Shown: positions 26,517 through 36,368 of the stretch, in pieces
Layout: the number at the start of each line of letters is the position of its first letter
How positions within the stretch are numbered: the stretch's first letter is position 1
NCBI GenBank assembly: GCA_002205125.1
Contig: NIOE01000015.1
Span: 124,001-188,000 of the forward strand
Source of the DNA: Roseateles noduli
Lineage (GTDB): Bacteria; Pseudomonadota; Gammaproteobacteria; Burkholderiales; Burkholderiaceae_C
DNA length: 64,000 bases
Reading direction: 5' to 3'
Made by a program: the position numbers and the translations under genes
Notes under the pieces: model-generated
Database searches by the model: none
What the model was told of the DNA's origin: nothing
Seen by the model: only the letters and a program-made list of their open reading frames with translations

Positions 26517-27889
26517 AGCGCCCGGACTGGAGCGCCGGCAATCACCTCGAGCTGCTCGAGAACGGCGAGGAGTTCTTCCCCGCCGTCTTCGCCGCAATCG
26601 AGGGCGCGAAGCATGAGGTGATCATCGAGACCTTCATCCTCTTCGAGGACAAGGTCGGCCTGGCGCTGCGCGAGGTGCTCATCGCGGCCGCGAAGCGCGG
26701 CGTGCGCGTGGACATGACGGTGGACGGCTTCGGCTCGCCGGAGCTGTCGATGAACTTCGTGAACGGGCTCACCGACGCGGGCGTGCGGCTGCATGTCTTC
26801 GATCCGCCGCCCAAGCTGTCGCGCCGGCTCAAGCCCTTCCGCCGGCTGCATCGCAAGATCGTCGTCGTCGACGGCGAGACGGGCTTCATCGGCGGCATCA
26901 ACTACTCGGCCGATCACCTGATCGATTTCGGCCCCGAGGCCAAGCAGGACTACGCGGTGCGCGTGCAGGGGCCGGTCGTGGCGCAGCTGCGGCGCGTGAC
27001 GGGGGAGATCCTCGCGACCGCGACGCCGCAGACGCCCTCTGCCGGCCCGACCGCACAGCGTCGCTGGTGGCGCAGCCGCGCGCAGGAACCCCGCACGAGC
27101 AATCCCTCCACCGGCGGCGGTGCGGCCACGACCGGCCAGGCCAAGGCGGTCATCGTCACCCGCGACAACCACCGCCACCGCGACGACATCGAGCGCATGT
27201 ACCGGCTCGCGCTCCACGCGTCGCAGCACGAGGTGATCATCGCCAACGCCTACTTCTTCCCCGGCTTCCTGCTGCTGCGGAGCATGCAGCGCGCCGCGCG
27301 CCGCGGCGTGAAGGTCCACCTGATCCTGCAGGGCCAGCCCGACATCGCGTGGGCGCGCTGGGCGGCGCAACTGGTCTACGACCGGCTGATGCGCGCCGGC
27401 GTGCAGATCCACGAGTACTGCGAACGCCCGATGCACGGCAAGGTCGCGCTGGTTGACGACCACTGGGCGACGGTCGGTTCGAGCAACCTCGATCCGCTGA
27501 GCCTGTCGCTGAACCTGGAGGCCAACCTCATCGTCGAGGACCGCGCGTTCAACCGCGCCTTGCGCGACAAGCTCCTTCCGCTGATGAAGAGCCAGTGCAA
27601 GCTGCTGAAGCTCGAACACACCAACGCGCACCGCTGGTGGTGGCGCCTCGGCATGGGTGCGCTGGTCTTCCACGTGATGCGGCACTTCCCCCGCTGGCTG
27701 GCGCGACTGCCGCGGCAGGCGCAGCCCGTGATGCCGGTGGCGCAGACGCCGGTGGTCGTGAGCGCGTCGCAGTTGCCGGACGCCGAGGCCTGGCAGTGGC
27801 AAGGCGTCGCTCTGTCTGTCACTCCCGGCGCTTCCGGCCCTTCCTGCACTTCCGGCGCGGCATGCCTGCGCAAGGAGACCGCCGAGTGA
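26513..27889 (+). CDS. clsB: Cardiolipin synthase B
   Basis: A 458-residue phospholipase-D-superfamily enzyme that joins phospholipids to make cardiolipin at the inner membrane. It has two HKD motifs: [20 protein letters not shown] (H113) and [20 protein letters not shown] (H308). The N-terminal hydrophobic helices of ClsA are absent, as expected for ClsB. A Ser/Thr/Gly-rich insert of about 35 residues separates the two halves, and the C-terminus adds about 60 residues not needed for the fold. The GTG start overlaps the EEP stop (GTGA) and its own stop overlaps the next GTG, so the three genes are tightly coupled. Confidence 0.93.
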   Translation: MKRPDWSAGNHLELLENGEEFFPAVFAAIEGAKHEVIIETFILFEDKVGLALREVLIAAAKRGVRVDMTVDGFGSPELSMNFVNGLTDAGVRLHVFDPPPKLSRRLKPFRRLHRKIVVVDGETGFIGGINYSADHLIDFGPEAKQDYAVRVQGPVVAQLRRVTGEILATATPQTPSAGPTAQRRWWRSRAQEPRTSNPSTGGGAATTGQAKAVIVTRDNHRHRDDIERMYRLALHASQHEVIIANAYFFPGFLLLRSMQRAARRGVKVHLILQGQPDIAWARWAAQLVYDRLMRAGVQIHEYCERPMHGKVALVDDHWATVGSSNLDPLSLSLNLEANLIVEDRAFNRALRDKLLPLMKSQCKLLKLEHTNAHRWWWRLGMGALVFHVMRHFPRWLARLPRQAQPVMPVAQTPVVVSASQLPDAEAWQWQGVALSVTPGASGPSCTSGAACLRKETAE

Positions 27890-28836
27890 GTGCGACGCCC
27901 ACGCCGGACGCCGCGGGGCGACACCCGGCGCGCTGGCGTTGGGGCCGATGGCTGAGCGGCGTGTTCGCGGTCGCCGTGGTGGCGCTGCTCGCCTGGGCCG
28001 CGCGACAGGTCGACTGGGACGAGGTCGGCGACGCGTTGCGACAGCTGCCGGTCGGCGTCCTGCTTGGGGGCGCGGCCTTGTGCGCGCTCAGCCACCTGAT
28101 CTACAGCGGCTACGACCTGATCGGCAAGCGCTGGGCGCATCACACGATCCCGACGCGACGGGTGATGTTGATCACCTTCATCAGCTACGCATTCAACCTC
28201 AACCTCGGCTCGCTGGTCGGCGGCGTCGCGATGCGATTGCGGCTCTATGCGCGCGAGGGCTTGAGGCACCCGGTGCCGGCGAAGATCCTTGCGCTGAGCA
28301 TGGCCTCGAACTGGCTCGGCTACGGCTTGCTGGCGGGCGGGCTGTTCCTCTTCGGCTGGCTCGAATCGCCGCCGGAATGGCAGATCAGCGCCACCGCGCT
28401 GCGCGGTCTGGGCGCGCTGATGTGGGCGATCGTCGCCGTCTACCTGGCGCTGTGCGCGTTCTCCCCGCGACGGGAGTTCCGGCTGCGCGGCCACGATTTC
28501 TTCGTCCCGAGCTGGCGGCTCGCGTTGATGCAGCTGGCGATCTCGTCGGCCAACTGGCTCACGATGGGCGCGGTGCTGTGGGTGCTGCTGCAGCAGGGCG
28601 TCGACTACGGCCACACCTTGTCGGTGCTGCTGGTGGCCGCGGTGGCCGGCGTCATCGCGCACGTGCCCGCGGGCCTGGGCGTGCTCGAAGGCGTCTTCGT
28701 CGCCTTCCTCGGTCCGACGCTGGGCCACGGCCAGGTGCTCGCGGCGCTGATCGCGTACCGGGCGCTGTACTACCTCGCGCCGCTGTCGATCGCGGCCGTC
28801 GCCTACTTCGTGCTGGAGGCGAGATCCAGGAAGTAG
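27886..28836 (+). CDS. ybhN: YbhN-like membrane protein (LPG synthase transmembrane domain family)
   Basis: A 316-residue inner-membrane protein with about eight helices, of the UPF0104/lysylphosphatidylglycerol synthase transmembrane family. The cytoplasmic ligase half of MprF is absent. Typical sequences are ISYAFNLNLGSLVGGVAMRLRLY and AHVPAGLGVLEGVFVAFLG. Its E. coli homologue is next to clsB, and MprF-type membrane domains act in lipid flipping, so a role in lipid movement is plausible but not shown. The GTG start at 27886 overlaps the clsB stop. Confidence 0.88.
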   Translation: MSATPTPDAAGRHPARWRWGRWLSGVFAVAVVALLAWAARQVDWDEVGDALRQLPVGVLLGGAALCALSHLIYSGYDLIGKRWAHHTIPTRRVMLITFISYAFNLNLGSLVGGVAMRLRLYAREGLRHPVPAKILALSMASNWLGYGLLAGGLFLFGWLESPPEWQISATALRGLGALMWAIVAVYLALCAFSPRREFRLRGHDFFVPSWRLALMQLAISSANWLTMGAVLWVLLQQGVDYGHTLSVLLVAAVAGVIAHVPAGLGVLEGVFVAFLGPTLGHGQVLAALIAYRALYYLAPLSIAAVAYFVLEARSRK

Positions 28837-28853
28837 CAGCCTCCTGCATGACT

Positions 28854-28877
28854 CCCTCTCCCGCTTGCGGGAGAGGG
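28854..28877. repeat. Palindromic repeat, dispersed type
   Basis: CCCTCTCCCG and CGGGAGAGGG pair around CTTG, followed by CGGGGGTGAGGG. This sequence form is a common dispersed intergenic hairpin in high-GC proteobacterial genomes. It lies 17 bases after the ybhN stop and may act as a 3' stabiliser. There is no T run, so I do not call it an intrinsic terminator. Confidence 0.6.
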
Positions 28878-28999
28878 CGGGGGTGAGGGCCAGCGGCCTC
28901 GGCAGTGAGCCACCTCCTGCGAACCCGGGCACCCGCCTTGCTGAGCCCCTCGCGAGCATCCGCACCGGATGCGCCGCATCGCTCAACAAGGACGTCGCC

Positions 29000-30112
29000 A
29001 TGCTCCACCTCCGATTCCAGATCGCCGCGCTGAGCGCGCTGCTGCTCACCCTGCCCTTCGTGCATGCCGCCGACGAGGCCGGCAAGGGCACGGGCAACGA
29101 GCAGCCCGGCAAGGTCAAGACCGCCATCGCCAAGACCATGGGCCGGATCCGCCTCGACGTCGACATGCTCGCCGTGCTGAAGGCGCATGAGGGCCTGCGG
29201 CCCAAGGCGATCGAGAAGATCGACGTCGCCGCCGCCCGCGCCAATCCGACCATCGCCGACGCGGTCAACGCGCTGCTGCGCAAGAACGGCAGCAGCACGG
29301 ATCCCGCGCAGCTCGTGCCCGGCGTGACCAGCATCGACGGCACCGTGCAGGGCGCCGCCGGCATGATCCCCGCGCGCTTCTACACGCCGGCCGGCACGGG
29401 GCCCTTCCCCGTCGTCGTCTACTTCCACGGCGGCGGCTGGGTCATCGCCGACAAGCAGGTCTACGACGCCAGCGCGCGCGGCATCGCCAGGCAGGCGCAG
29501 GCGATCGTCGTTTCCGTCGACTACCGCCAGGCGCCGGAGAACAAGTTCCCCGCCGCCTGGGACGACGCGCTGGCCGCCTACAAGTGGACGCTGGCCAACG
29601 CCGCCGGCTTCAAGGGCGATGCGAGCCGCGTCGCGCTCGCCGGCGAGAGCGCCGGCGGCAACCTCGCGCTGGCCACCGCGATCGCGGCGCGCGACGCCGG
29701 CCTGCAGAAGCCCGCGCATGTGCTCGCCGTCTACCCGGTCACTCAGAGCAGCCTGAACACCGAGTCGTACCTGGAGAACGCCGCCGCCCAGCCGCTCAAC
29801 CGCGCGATGGTGGAGTGGTTCATCGACAAGCTGCTCGACAACAAGGACCAGCTCAAGGACTGGCGCCTGAACCTCGTCGACGCCAAGCTCGCCGGCCTGC
29901 CGTCCGTGACGCTGATCAGCGCCCGCGTGGATCCGCTGCGATCAGACAGCGCCAAGATGGAAGATGCGCTGAAGAAGGCCGACGTGCTGGTCGAGCGCCG
30001 CGACTACGAGGGCGTCACCCACGAGTTCTTCGGCGCCGCCGCGGTCGTCGAGAAGGCCCGCAACGCGCAGGCCTTCGCCGGCGAACGGCTGCGCAAGGCG
30101 TTCGGGAACTGA
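29000..30112 (+). CDS. Exported alpha/beta hydrolase, hormone-sensitive-lipase family
   Basis: A 370-residue esterase/lipase with a Sec signal peptide (MLHLRFQIAALSALLLTLPFVHAADEA written here only in outline, cleavage after about residue 23). The oxyanion motif is FHGGGW (H143), the nucleophile elbow GESAGG (S217), the acid is in SARVDPLRS and the catalytic His is in GVTHEFFG. This set is typical of the HSL (family IV) esterases. An extra 90-residue N-terminal region (KTMGRIRLDVDMLAVLK and following) precedes the catalytic core. The start at 29000 follows a 160-base spacer. The substrate is unknown. It is probably monocistronic, since the next gene is on the other strand. Confidence 0.88.
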   Translation: MLHLRFQIAALSALLLTLPFVHAADEAGKGTGNEQPGKVKTAIAKTMGRIRLDVDMLAVLKAHEGLRPKAIEKIDVAAARANPTIADAVNALLRKNGSSTDPAQLVPGVTSIDGTVQGAAGMIPARFYTPAGTGPFPVVVYFHGGGWVIADKQVYDASARGIARQAQAIVVSVDYRQAPENKFPAAWDDALAAYKWTLANAAGFKGDASRVALAGESAGGNLALATAIAARDAGLQKPAHVLAVYPVTQSSLNTESYLENAAAQPLNRAMVEWFIDKLLDNKDQLKDWRLNLVDAKLAGLPSVTLISARVDPLRSDSAKMEDALKKADVLVERRDYEGVTHEFFGAAAVVEKARNAQAFAGERLRKAFGN

Positions 30113-30192
30113 CGGATCGAAGATGGCCGCGCGAGGCCGCCGACGTGGAAGGCCCCCCGGCCCTTCAAGCGTCGACGGCCTGCGCAGCGCTC

Positions 30193-31131
30193 TTACACCG
30201 CCCAGCGCAACATCGGCGCTGCGACGGAAAGGGTGACGGCTTCGTGCGCCGGTTCCGGCTCACGCCCCGGTGTGCTCAGCACGCGATCGAGCAGACGCTG
30301 CTCCAGCGCCGCGAAGGACGCGTCGCGCCGACGCGGACGCGGCAGGTCGACACGCAGGTCGAGCGCCAGCCGCCCGTCCTCGATCAGCAGCACGCGGTCC
30401 GCGAGCGCGACCGCCTCCGCCACATCGTGCGTCACCAGCAGCGCGGTGAAGCGATGCCGCGTCCACAAGGATTCGATCAGCGCCTGCATGTCGATGCGGG
30501 TCAGCGCGTCCAGCGCGCCTAGCGGCTCATCGAGCAGCAGCAGCCTGGGCGCGTGGACCAATGCCCTGGCCAGCGCGACGCGTTGCCGCTGTCCGCCGGA
30601 CAGCCGCGCGGGCCACTCGCCGGCCCGGTCCGCAAGGCCGACCTGCGCCAGCGCCTGGCGGGCGCGGTCGCGCGCATCGGCGCCTTCCAGCCCCAGCGCC
30701 ACGTTGTCCAGCACCCGCGCCCACGGCAGCAGCCGCGCGTCCTGGAACATGAAACGCGTGTCCCCGGCGTCGCCCGCGGCGAGCGCGCCAGCGCTCGGCG
30801 TCTCCAGTCCCGCGAGCAGACGCAGCAGCGTGCTCTTGCCGCAGCCGCTGCGCCCGATGATCGCGACGAACTCGCCGGGCGCGATGTCCAGGTCGATGCC
30901 ATGCAAGACCTGGCGCTCGCCGAAAGCCTTGCCCAGGCCTTCCAGGGTCACGGGTTGCCCGCCCTGCCCGCTCAGCTCGTCATTTGGCGACGTCTCGACG
31001 GCGACGCGCCGCGTCGCCGCGTGCTTCGCGTGCTGCTGAGACGCCTCGGCCTTCGTTCCCTCAGGCGCAGGCGCCGCGGGTTGCGAGTCCTGCCATTCGG
31101 TCAGGACGTCGATCTCGGTCACGCTCATCAT
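30193..31131 (-). CDS. ssuB: Aliphatic sulfonate ABC transporter ATPase SsuB
   Basis: A 312-residue ABC ATPase that powers sulfonate import. Walker A is [11 protein letters not shown] near residue 93, the signature is [15 protein letters not shown] and Walker B is [12 protein letters not shown]. An N-terminal tail of about 60 residues (Gln, Ala, Lys rich) precedes the domain and is longer than in E. coli SsuB, so the true start could be later, for example at the second of the two adjacent ATG codons or further in. It is the last gene of ssuEADCB. Confidence 0.9.
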   Translation of the reverse strand: MMSVTEIDVLTEWQDSQPAAPAPEGTKAEASQQHAKHAATRRVAVETSPNDELSGQGGQPVTLEGLGKAFGERQVLHGIDLDIAPGEFVAIIGRSGCGKSTLLRLLAGLETPSAGALAAGDAGDTRFMFQDARLLPWARVLDNVALGLEGADARDRARQALAQVGLADRAGEWPARLSGGQRQRVALARALVHAPRLLLLDEPLGALDALTRIDMQALIESLWTRHRFTALLVTHDVAEAVALADRVLLIEDGRLALDLRVDLPRPRRRDASFAALEQRLLDRVLSTPGREPEPAHEAVTLSVAAPMLRWAV

Positions 31132-31141
31132 GTCTTGCCCG

Positions 31142-31996
31142 TCATGTCTGGTAGCCCGGATGCCAACGCAGCCACGCGCGTTCCAGCGCCTGCGCCGCGA
31201 CGTCGGCCAGCTTGCCCAGCAGCGCGTAGATCAGGATGCCGACCAGCACCACGTCCGTCTGCAGGAACTCGCGCGCATTCATCGTCATGTAGCCGATGCC
31301 GCTCTGCGCCGAGATGGTCTCGGCCACGATCAGCAGCACCCACATCAACCCCAGCGAGAAGCGCAGCCCCACCAGGATGGACGCCACCGCGCCGGGCAGG
31401 ATCACCTGCCGGTACAGCGACCAGCCGCTGAGGCCGTAGGAGCGCGCCATCTCGATCAGGTCGCGGTCCACGCCGCGGATGCCGTGGAAGGTGTTCAGGT
31501 AGACCGGAAAGAACACGCCCAGCGCGACCAGGAACAGCTTGGCCGTCTCGTCGATCCCGAACCACAGGATCACCAGGGGGATCAGCGCCAGCGGCGGGAT
31601 GTTGCGCAGCATCTGCAGCGTCGTGTCGAGCGCGGTCTCGGCCCAGCGCTGCGAGCCGGTCAGCAGACCCAGCAGCAGGCCGAGCCCGCCGCCTATCGTG
31701 AAGCCGATGAAGGCGCGACCGGTGCTCACGGCCAGATGCCGCCACAGCTCGCCCGACACCGCGAGCTCCCACGCGGCCCTGGCCACCGACGACGGCGCCG
31801 GCAGCACGCGCGTCGACAGCCAGCCCGCCTGCGCGCTCAACTGCCACAGCGCCAGCACCGCCAGCGGGACGATCCACGGCACCAGGCCTTTGAACGCGCC
31901 GATGCCGCGGCCCGATGTCTCACGGGATCTGGTCTCGGACTTGGCCGGTGCCCGGTCCTCGGCCCGAGCCTGGCCCTTGATCGCGACGGTACTCAT
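31142..31996 (-). CDS. ssuC: Aliphatic sulfonate ABC transporter permease SsuC
   Basis: A 284-residue inner-membrane permease with six helices. It has the binding-protein-dependent permease loop ([23 protein letters not shown]) and typical SsuC sequences [21 protein letters not shown] and [21 protein letters not shown]. It lies one base downstream of ssuD and ten bases upstream of ssuB, consistent with one mRNA. Confidence 0.94.
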   Translation of the reverse strand: MSTVAIKGQARAEDRAPAKSETRSRETSGRGIGAFKGLVPWIVPLAVLALWQLSAQAGWLSTRVLPAPSSVARAAWELAVSGELWRHLAVSTGRAFIGFTIGGGLGLLLGLLTGSQRWAETALDTTLQMLRNIPPLALIPLVILWFGIDETAKLFLVALGVFFPVYLNTFHGIRGVDRDLIEMARSYGLSGWSLYRQVILPGAVASILVGLRFSLGLMWVLLIVAETISAQSGIGYMTMNAREFLQTDVVLVGILIYALLGKLADVAAQALERAWLRWHPGYQT

Positions 31997-31997
31997 C

Positions 31998-33179
31998 TCA
32001 GCTCGCCGCGGCCAGCTTGGCCGGGCCGGGCACGAAGTTGTTGGCGACGATCTCGCCGAAGGGGCCGGTCAGCTTGGGCGCGCTGAGCTTCTCGCGCACG
32101 TCCAGCGGCAGCAGCGGGAAGACGAGTTCGGCGAAGCGGTAGGCCTCTTCCAGATGCGGATAGCCGCTGAGCACGAAATACTCGAGGCCGAGCGCCGCGT
32201 ATTCCTGGATGCGATCGGCCACCTGCTGCGGATTGCCGACCAGCGCGGTGCCCGCGCCGCCGCGCACCAGGCCAACGCCGGCCCACAGGTTGGGCGAGAT
32301 CTCCAGGCCCGCGCGGATGTCGTTCCTGTCGAAGCGACCGCCGTGCAGCTCCGCCATGCGGCGCTGGCCGACCGAGTCCATCGAGGCGAACTTGGCCTGC
32401 GCCGCCGCGATCACGTCCTCGTCCAGATGCTTGACCAGGTCGCCGGCGGCGGCCCAGGCCTCCTCCTCGGTCTCGCGCACGATGACGTGCAGGCGGATGC
32501 CGTATTCCAGCTTGCGTCCCTTCGCTTCGGCGGCCGCGCGCAGTTCGCCGATCTTTTCGGCGACGGCCTTCGGCGGCTCGCCCCAGGTCAGGTAGGTGTC
32601 GACCTGCTCCGCCGCGAGGTCGATCGCCGGTCCCGACGAGCCGCCGAAGAACACCGGCGGATACGGCTTGTTGATCGGCGGGTACAGCAGCTTGCCGCCC
32701 TTGACGCGCAGCTGCTCGCCGTCGAAGTCGATGGCTTCGCCGTCGTGGCTGGCGCGCAGCACGTCGCGCCACACGGTCAGGAACTCGGTGGAGAGCGCAT
32801 AACGCTCCTCGTGCGGCAGGAACAGCCCGTCGCCGGCGAGTTCATCGGGATCGCCCCCGGTCACCAGATTGACCAGCAGCCGGCCGCCGGAGAGGCGGTC
32901 CAGCGTGGCCGCCATGCGCGCCGACTGCACCGGCTGCACCAGCCCCGGCCGCAGCGCGACGAGGAACTTCAGCCGCCGCGTCGCCTCGATGAGACTGGAC
33001 GCGACGATCCAGCTGTCCTCGCAGCTGCGGCCCGTGGGCAGCAGCACGCCTTCGTAGCCGAGGCTGTCGGCCGCGATCGCGATCTGGCGGTAGTAGTCGA
33101 AGTCCGCGACGCGGGCGCCCTTGGAGGTGCCGAGGTAGCGCGAATCGCCGTGGGTGGGGATGAACCAGAGGATCTTCAT
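31998..33179 (-). CDS. ssuD: FMNH2-dependent alkanesulfonate monooxygenase SsuD
   Basis: A 393-residue TIM-barrel monooxygenase of the bacterial luciferase family that cleaves the C-S bond of alkanesulfonates, releasing sulfite. Diagnostic SsuD sequences are [17 protein letters not shown] at the start, [12 protein letters not shown] (Cys near residue 53), [15 protein letters not shown] and the C-terminal [14 protein letters not shown]. The reduced flavin is supplied by SsuE, encoded upstream in the same operon. Confidence 0.97.
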   Translation of the reverse strand: MKILWFIPTHGDSRYLGTSKGARVADFDYYRQIAIAADSLGYEGVLLPTGRSCEDSWIVASSLIEATRRLKFLVALRPGLVQPVQSARMAATLDRLSGGRLLVNLVTGGDPDELAGDGLFLPHEERYALSTEFLTVWRDVLRASHDGEAIDFDGEQLRVKGGKLLYPPINKPYPPVFFGGSSGPAIDLAAEQVDTYLTWGEPPKAVAEKIGELRAAAEAKGRKLEYGIRLHVIVRETEEEAWAAAGDLVKHLDEDVIAAAQAKFASMDSVGQRRMAELHGGRFDRNDIRAGLEISPNLWAGVGLVRGGAGTALVGNPQQVADRIQEYAALGLEYFVLSGYPHLEEAYRFAELVFPLLPLDVREKLSAPKLTGPFGEIVANNFVPGPAKLAAAS

Positions 33180-33261
33180 GGGGGGAAGCTCGTGTAGGGC
33201 TGCGGCACTCGCCGCGGCGGTGGGCTTGCGGGATGGGTGTCGGGTGCTGGTACCAGGGCGC

Positions 33262-34245
33262 TTACTTGGCCGCGGTGCGGACCGACTTCGGCAGCGCGTC
33301 GGCGATGCGGATGGGCTTGGGGATCAGCTTGAGCGCATGGAAGGCGTCGGCGATCTTCTGCTGCTCGGCGGCGATGGCCGGCGTGATCGGCTGGATGCCG
33401 TAGGCGAAGCGCGCGGCGGCGACTTCCGTCGTCGCGAGGTCGAGCCCGATCTGCGGCGCGAGCAGCGCGGCGACGGCAGCGCTGTTGTTCTCCGACCAGC
33501 GGTCGAGCTTGGCGAGTTCCTCGATGATGGCCTGCACGACCTGCGGGTACTTCTCGGCGTAGCCGCGTTCGGCCAGATAGAACTGGTGGTTCGCGACGAC
33601 GCCCTTGCCGTCGGCCACCACGCGCGCGCCGAGCTGGCGTTCCGCCGCAGCCAGGAAGGGATCCCAGATCACCCAGGCGTCGACGGCGCCGCGCTCGAAG
33701 GCGGCGCGCGCGTCCGCGGGCGGCAGATAGACGACGCTGATGTCGGTGTACTTCAGGCCCTGCTTCTCCAGCAGCTTGACCAGGAGGTAGTGGACGTTGG
33801 AGCCCTTGTTCAGCACGACCTTCCTGCCCTTCAGGTCGGCGAGCGTCCTGATCGGCGAGTCCTTCGGCACGATCAGCGCTTCGGCGGTCGGCGCGGGCGG
33901 CTGGTTGGCGACGTAGACCAGGTCCGCGCCGGCGGCCTGCGCGAAGATCGGCGGCGCCTCGCCGACGGTGCCGAAGTCGATGGAGCCGACGTTCAGGCCT
34001 TCCAGCAGCTGCGGTCCGGCGGGGAACTCGGTCCACTTCACGGCGATGCCCTGCGCGCTCAGGCGCTTCTCCAGATCGCCCTTGGCCTTCAGCACGGTGA
34101 GCGTGCCGTACTTCTGGAAGCCGATGCGGACCTCGGCAGGCTTGGCGGCCGTCTGCGCGCTGGCGACACCGGAGAACAGGCTGAGCGAGGTCGTCAGCGC
34201 GGCGACGAAGGCGAGAGCTCCGCGGCGGTCGAGGAAGAGCGTCAT
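33262..34245 (-). CDS. ssuA: Aliphatic sulfonate periplasmic binding protein SsuA
   Basis: A 327-residue binding protein with a signal peptide ending near SGVASAQ. It has the SsuA features [61 protein letters not shown] and [16 protein letters not shown]. The twin arginines in LDRRGAL could allow Tat export, but a Sec reading is equally good. The start at 34245 is chosen because the frame upstream enters the ssuE-ssuA spacer without signal character. It lies 40 bases after ssuE and 82 bases before ssuD. Confidence 0.94.
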   Translation of the reverse strand: MTLFLDRRGALAFVAALTTSLSLFSGVASAQTAAKPAEVRIGFQKYGTLTVLKAKGDLEKRLSAQGIAVKWTEFPAGPQLLEGLNVGSIDFGTVGEAPPIFAQAAGADLVYVANQPPAPTAEALIVPKDSPIRTLADLKGRKVVLNKGSNVHYLLVKLLEKQGLKYTDISVVYLPPADARAAFERGAVDAWVIWDPFLAAAERQLGARVVADGKGVVANHQFYLAERGYAEKYPQVVQAIIEELAKLDRWSENNSAAVAALLAPQIGLDLATTEVAAARFAYGIQPITPAIAAEQQKIADAFHALKLIPKPIRIADALPKSVRTAAK

Positions 34246-34285
34246 GGTGGTGGTCCTGGAAGGTGAGAAATCAGACGGGAGAGAG

Positions 34286-34921
34286 TCAGAGCACCAGCGC
34301 GGGCCGCGAGACCGGCTCGACGGGCTGCGGCGCCGGCACGCGGTCCAGCACCTGCGACGCGCAGGCGAGCAGGCGGCGGGCGATGTCGTCGTTGATGCGG
34401 TACTCGCCGGCGGCGTCCTTGGCGATCTGCGCATCGCAGGCGTAGACGCCGTCGACATGCGAGCGCGCGCCCAGCGCGGACAGCACCGGCAGCAGGCCGT
34501 AGTCCAGCGCGAGCAGATGCGCCATGCTCCCGCCGGTGGCCAGCGTCCAGACGCTCTTGCCGGCGAGGCCGTCCTGCGGAAGCAGGTCGAGGAAGACCTT
34601 CAGCAGGCCGCTGTAGGCCGCCTTGTAGATGGGGGTCGCGAGCACGACGACACGCGCCTGCGCGACGGCGGCCAGGGCCGCGCGGATCTCGGCGTTCTCG
34701 AAGTCCGCGTGCAGCAGCGGCTGCGCCGGCAGGTCGCGGATCCGCAGCGTGCGGGTCGACAGGCCGTGATGCTGGAGCCGCTCCGCGGCGGCGCCGAGCA
34801 AGGCGCCGGACCGCGACTTCACGCTGGGGCTCGCGGCGATCAGCAGGACGGGCGAGCCCGCGAAGTCGGGGATCGAGGCTGAAGCCGCGGCGGCGGTCGG
34901 AGCAGTGGCGGAAGCGGTCAT
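34286..34921 (-). CDS. ssuE: NADPH-dependent FMN reductase SsuE
   Basis: A 211-residue flavodoxin-fold reductase that supplies FMNH2 to SsuD, and probably to the other flavin monooxygenases in this region. The phosphate-binding loop is ASPSVKSRSGALL, followed by VLATPIYKAAYSGLLKVFLDLLP and TGGSMAHLLALDYGL, all typical of SsuE. The first 20 residues are a low-complexity Ala/Thr tail longer than in E. coli. It is the first gene of the operon, 70 bases downstream of the conserved element at 34989-35007. Confidence 0.93.
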   Translation of the reverse strand: MTASATAPTAAAASASIPDFAGSPVLLIAASPSVKSRSGALLGAAAERLQHHGLSTRTLRIRDLPAQPLLHADFENAEIRAALAAVAQARVVVLATPIYKAAYSGLLKVFLDLLPQDGLAGKSVWTLATGGSMAHLLALDYGLLPVLSALGARSHVDGVYACDAQIAKDAAGEYRINDDIARRLLACASQVLDRVPAPQPVEPVSRPALVL

Positions 34922-34988
34922 GGCGGGGGGAATGAAGCAGGAACCGCCTCATTCTGCGAACCGCCCCTCCCCCGCCGAACGAAGGAGA

Positions 34989-35007
34989 TCGTCGATGCTT
35001 AGGCGCT
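34989..35007 (-). promoter_or_regulatory. Conserved 19-bp element upstream of ssuE
   Basis: On the minus strand the element reads AGCGCCTAAGCATCGACGA. The element in front of the other sulfur operon (44546-44564) matches at 16 of 19 positions, and the distances to the first ATG are similar (about 68 against 81 bases). I propose a binding site for a common sulfur-starvation regulator such as a CysB/SsuR-type LysR protein. No regulator of that kind is encoded in the window. Confidence 0.5.
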
Positions 35008-35032
35008 TTGCGGCTATCGCGCCGCCTGCCGA

Positions 35033-35524
35033 CTATTGCGTCGCCTGCGGCAGATGCCCGAGCGGCATCTCGGTCTGCGCCTTCACCGTGGCGATGGCGA
35101 AGTTGCTGCGGATGTCGCTGACGCCGGGCAGCTTGAGCAGCACGCCGAGCAGGAACTGCTCGTAGGCTGGCAGGTCGGTCACCACCACCTGCAGCAGGAA
35201 ATCCGATTCGCCCGAGACCAGGTGGCAGGACACCACCTCCGGCAACACCGCCACGGCTTCGCGGAAGGCCGTCGAGGTCACGTCCTGATGCCGCTCGACC
35301 CGCACGCCGATGAACACCGTCAGGCCCAGGCCGACGCCGGCCCGGTCCAGGTTGGCGTGATAGCCGCGGATGACACCGGCTTCCTCCAGCAGGCGCACCC
35401 GGCGCAGGCAGGGCGACGGGGAGAGTCCGACCTCCTCCGCCAGCTGCACGTTGGTCAGGCGGGCGTCGCGCTGGAGCGCCGCGAGGATCCGTCTGTCGAG
35501 GTTGTCGAGTTTCAACATTGGCAT
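35033..35524 (-). CDS. Lrp/AsnC-family transcription regulator
   Basis: A 163-residue regulator. The N-terminal winged helix is LDNLDRRILAALQRDARLTN and VGLSPSPCLRRVRLLEEAGV. The C-terminal RAM ligand domain includes LPEVVSCHLVSGESDFLLQVVV and LKLPGVSDIRSNFAI. A GGAG site precedes the ATG at 35524. It is divergent from the LysE-type exporter, and this arrangement usually means the Lrp protein controls the exporter in response to an amino acid. Its stop codon lies only 26 bases from the sulfur element on the other side. Confidence 0.93.
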   Translation of the reverse strand: MPMLKLDNLDRRILAALQRDARLTNVQLAEEVGLSPSPCLRRVRLLEEAGVIRGYHANLDRAGVGLGLTVFIGVRVERHQDVTSTAFREAVAVLPEVVSCHLVSGESDFLLQVVVTDLPAYEQFLLGVLLKLPGVSDIRSNFAIATVKAQTEMPLGHLPQATQ

Positions 35525-35669
35525 GAAATGACTCCGATGGCTTCTTTTGGAGCGGAGTATGCCAATCCGGGCGGGATCGACGACCCATTTCGCAATGCAC
35601 CCGGGGACGCCCCTCGATACAGTGCCAGGCGTTGCTCAACTACTCGGCGAACCGGCTCACGGTCAGGTC
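35525..35669. promoter_or_regulatory. Divergent control region between lrp-like and lysE-like genes
   Basis: A 145-base region from which both genes must be transcribed. An AT-containing stretch at about 35525-35565 is a plausible Lrp-family operator. I cannot define a palindromic site with confidence. The frame of the exporter is open back to 35547, so part may be coding if an upstream start is used. Confidence 0.35.
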
Positions 35670-36302
35670 ATGGCGAATCTCGGAGTTTTCATTGGCGCGC
35701 TGGTCGCCGTTTACCTGGTCCCCGGTCCGGACATGGTCCTGGTGCTGCAGACCGCGAGCACGCAGGGCCGCCGCAAGGCGCTGGCGACCGCGATCGGTCT
35801 GGGCATTGCGCGCGCCGCTCACGTGACCCTGGCCGCCGTCGGCCTGGCGGCGTTGCTCAAGGCGGTGCCCTGGGCCTTCGAAGTCGTGCGGATCATCGGC
35901 GTGGTCTACCTCGTGTGGCTCGGCCTCAAGCTCGCGCGCGCGTCCAGCCTCGCGCCGGACATGGACGCCGCCAACGCGGCCTCGTCGTCCACCGCCTACC
36001 GCGCCGCGATGTGGCGCGGCCTGCTGACCAACATCACCAATCCCAATGCCCTGCTCTTCTGCTCGGTGCTGCTGCCTCAGTTCGTCGACGCCGGCGCCGG
36101 CCACGTCGGCGCGCAGTTCCTGTTGCTGGGCATCGTGCTGGTGGCGCTCGGTCTGGCCTTCGACATCCTGTACGCCCTCGCGGGCGGAGCCATGCGGCAA
36201 TGGATGCAGCGGCGCCCCTTTGCGGAAACGCTGCAGCGTTGGACCTTCGCCGCGATGCTCATCGGCTTCGGCGCGCGGCTGGCGCTCGTCGCGCGGCCGT
36301 GA
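35670..36302 (+). CDS. LysE/RhtB-family amino-acid exporter
   Basis: A 210-residue inner-membrane protein with six helices. Family sequences are LVAVYLVPGPDMVLVLQTAS in helix 1, GLGIARAAHVTLAAVGLAALL and GLLTNITNPNALLFCSVLLPQF. RhtB-type proteins export amino acids such as threonine or homoserine lactone. The divergent Lrp-type gene is the likely regulator. The ATG at 35670 gives the usual family length. Its stop codon lies inside a 14-base tandem repeat. Confidence 0.9.
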   Translation: MANLGVFIGALVAVYLVPGPDMVLVLQTASTQGRRKALATAIGLGIARAAHVTLAAVGLAALLKAVPWAFEVVRIIGVVYLVWLGLKLARASSLAPDMDAANAASSSTAYRAAMWRGLLTNITNPNALLFCSVLLPQFVDAGAGHVGAQFLLLGIVLVALGLAFDILYALAGGAMRQWMQRRPFAETLQRWTFAAMLIGFGARLALVARP

Positions 36303-36330
36303 CCGTGCGGCCGTGAGCGAGCGGCCGTGA
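36293..36330. repeat. 14-base tandem repeat at the lysE stop codon
   Basis: GCGGCCGTGA occurs at 36293, 36307 and 36321, each followed by a four-base spacer (CCGT or GCGA), and a degraded fourth copy follows. The first TGA is the exporter's stop codon. The repeat fills the short gap between convergent operons. Confidence 0.75.
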
Positions 36331-36368
36331 GCGAACGGCCCTAGAGGCGCGACCTTGGAAGCGCCGCC

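Noticed and set aside
28854-28877. Intrinsic terminator after ybhN
   Set aside because: The stem is strong but no T run follows. The sequence matches a dispersed hairpin type, so I list it as a repeat.
34922-34988. Sigma-54 promoter before ssuE
   Set aside because: GG and GC pairs exist but not at the required spacing of -24/-12, so a sigma-54 assignment is not supported.
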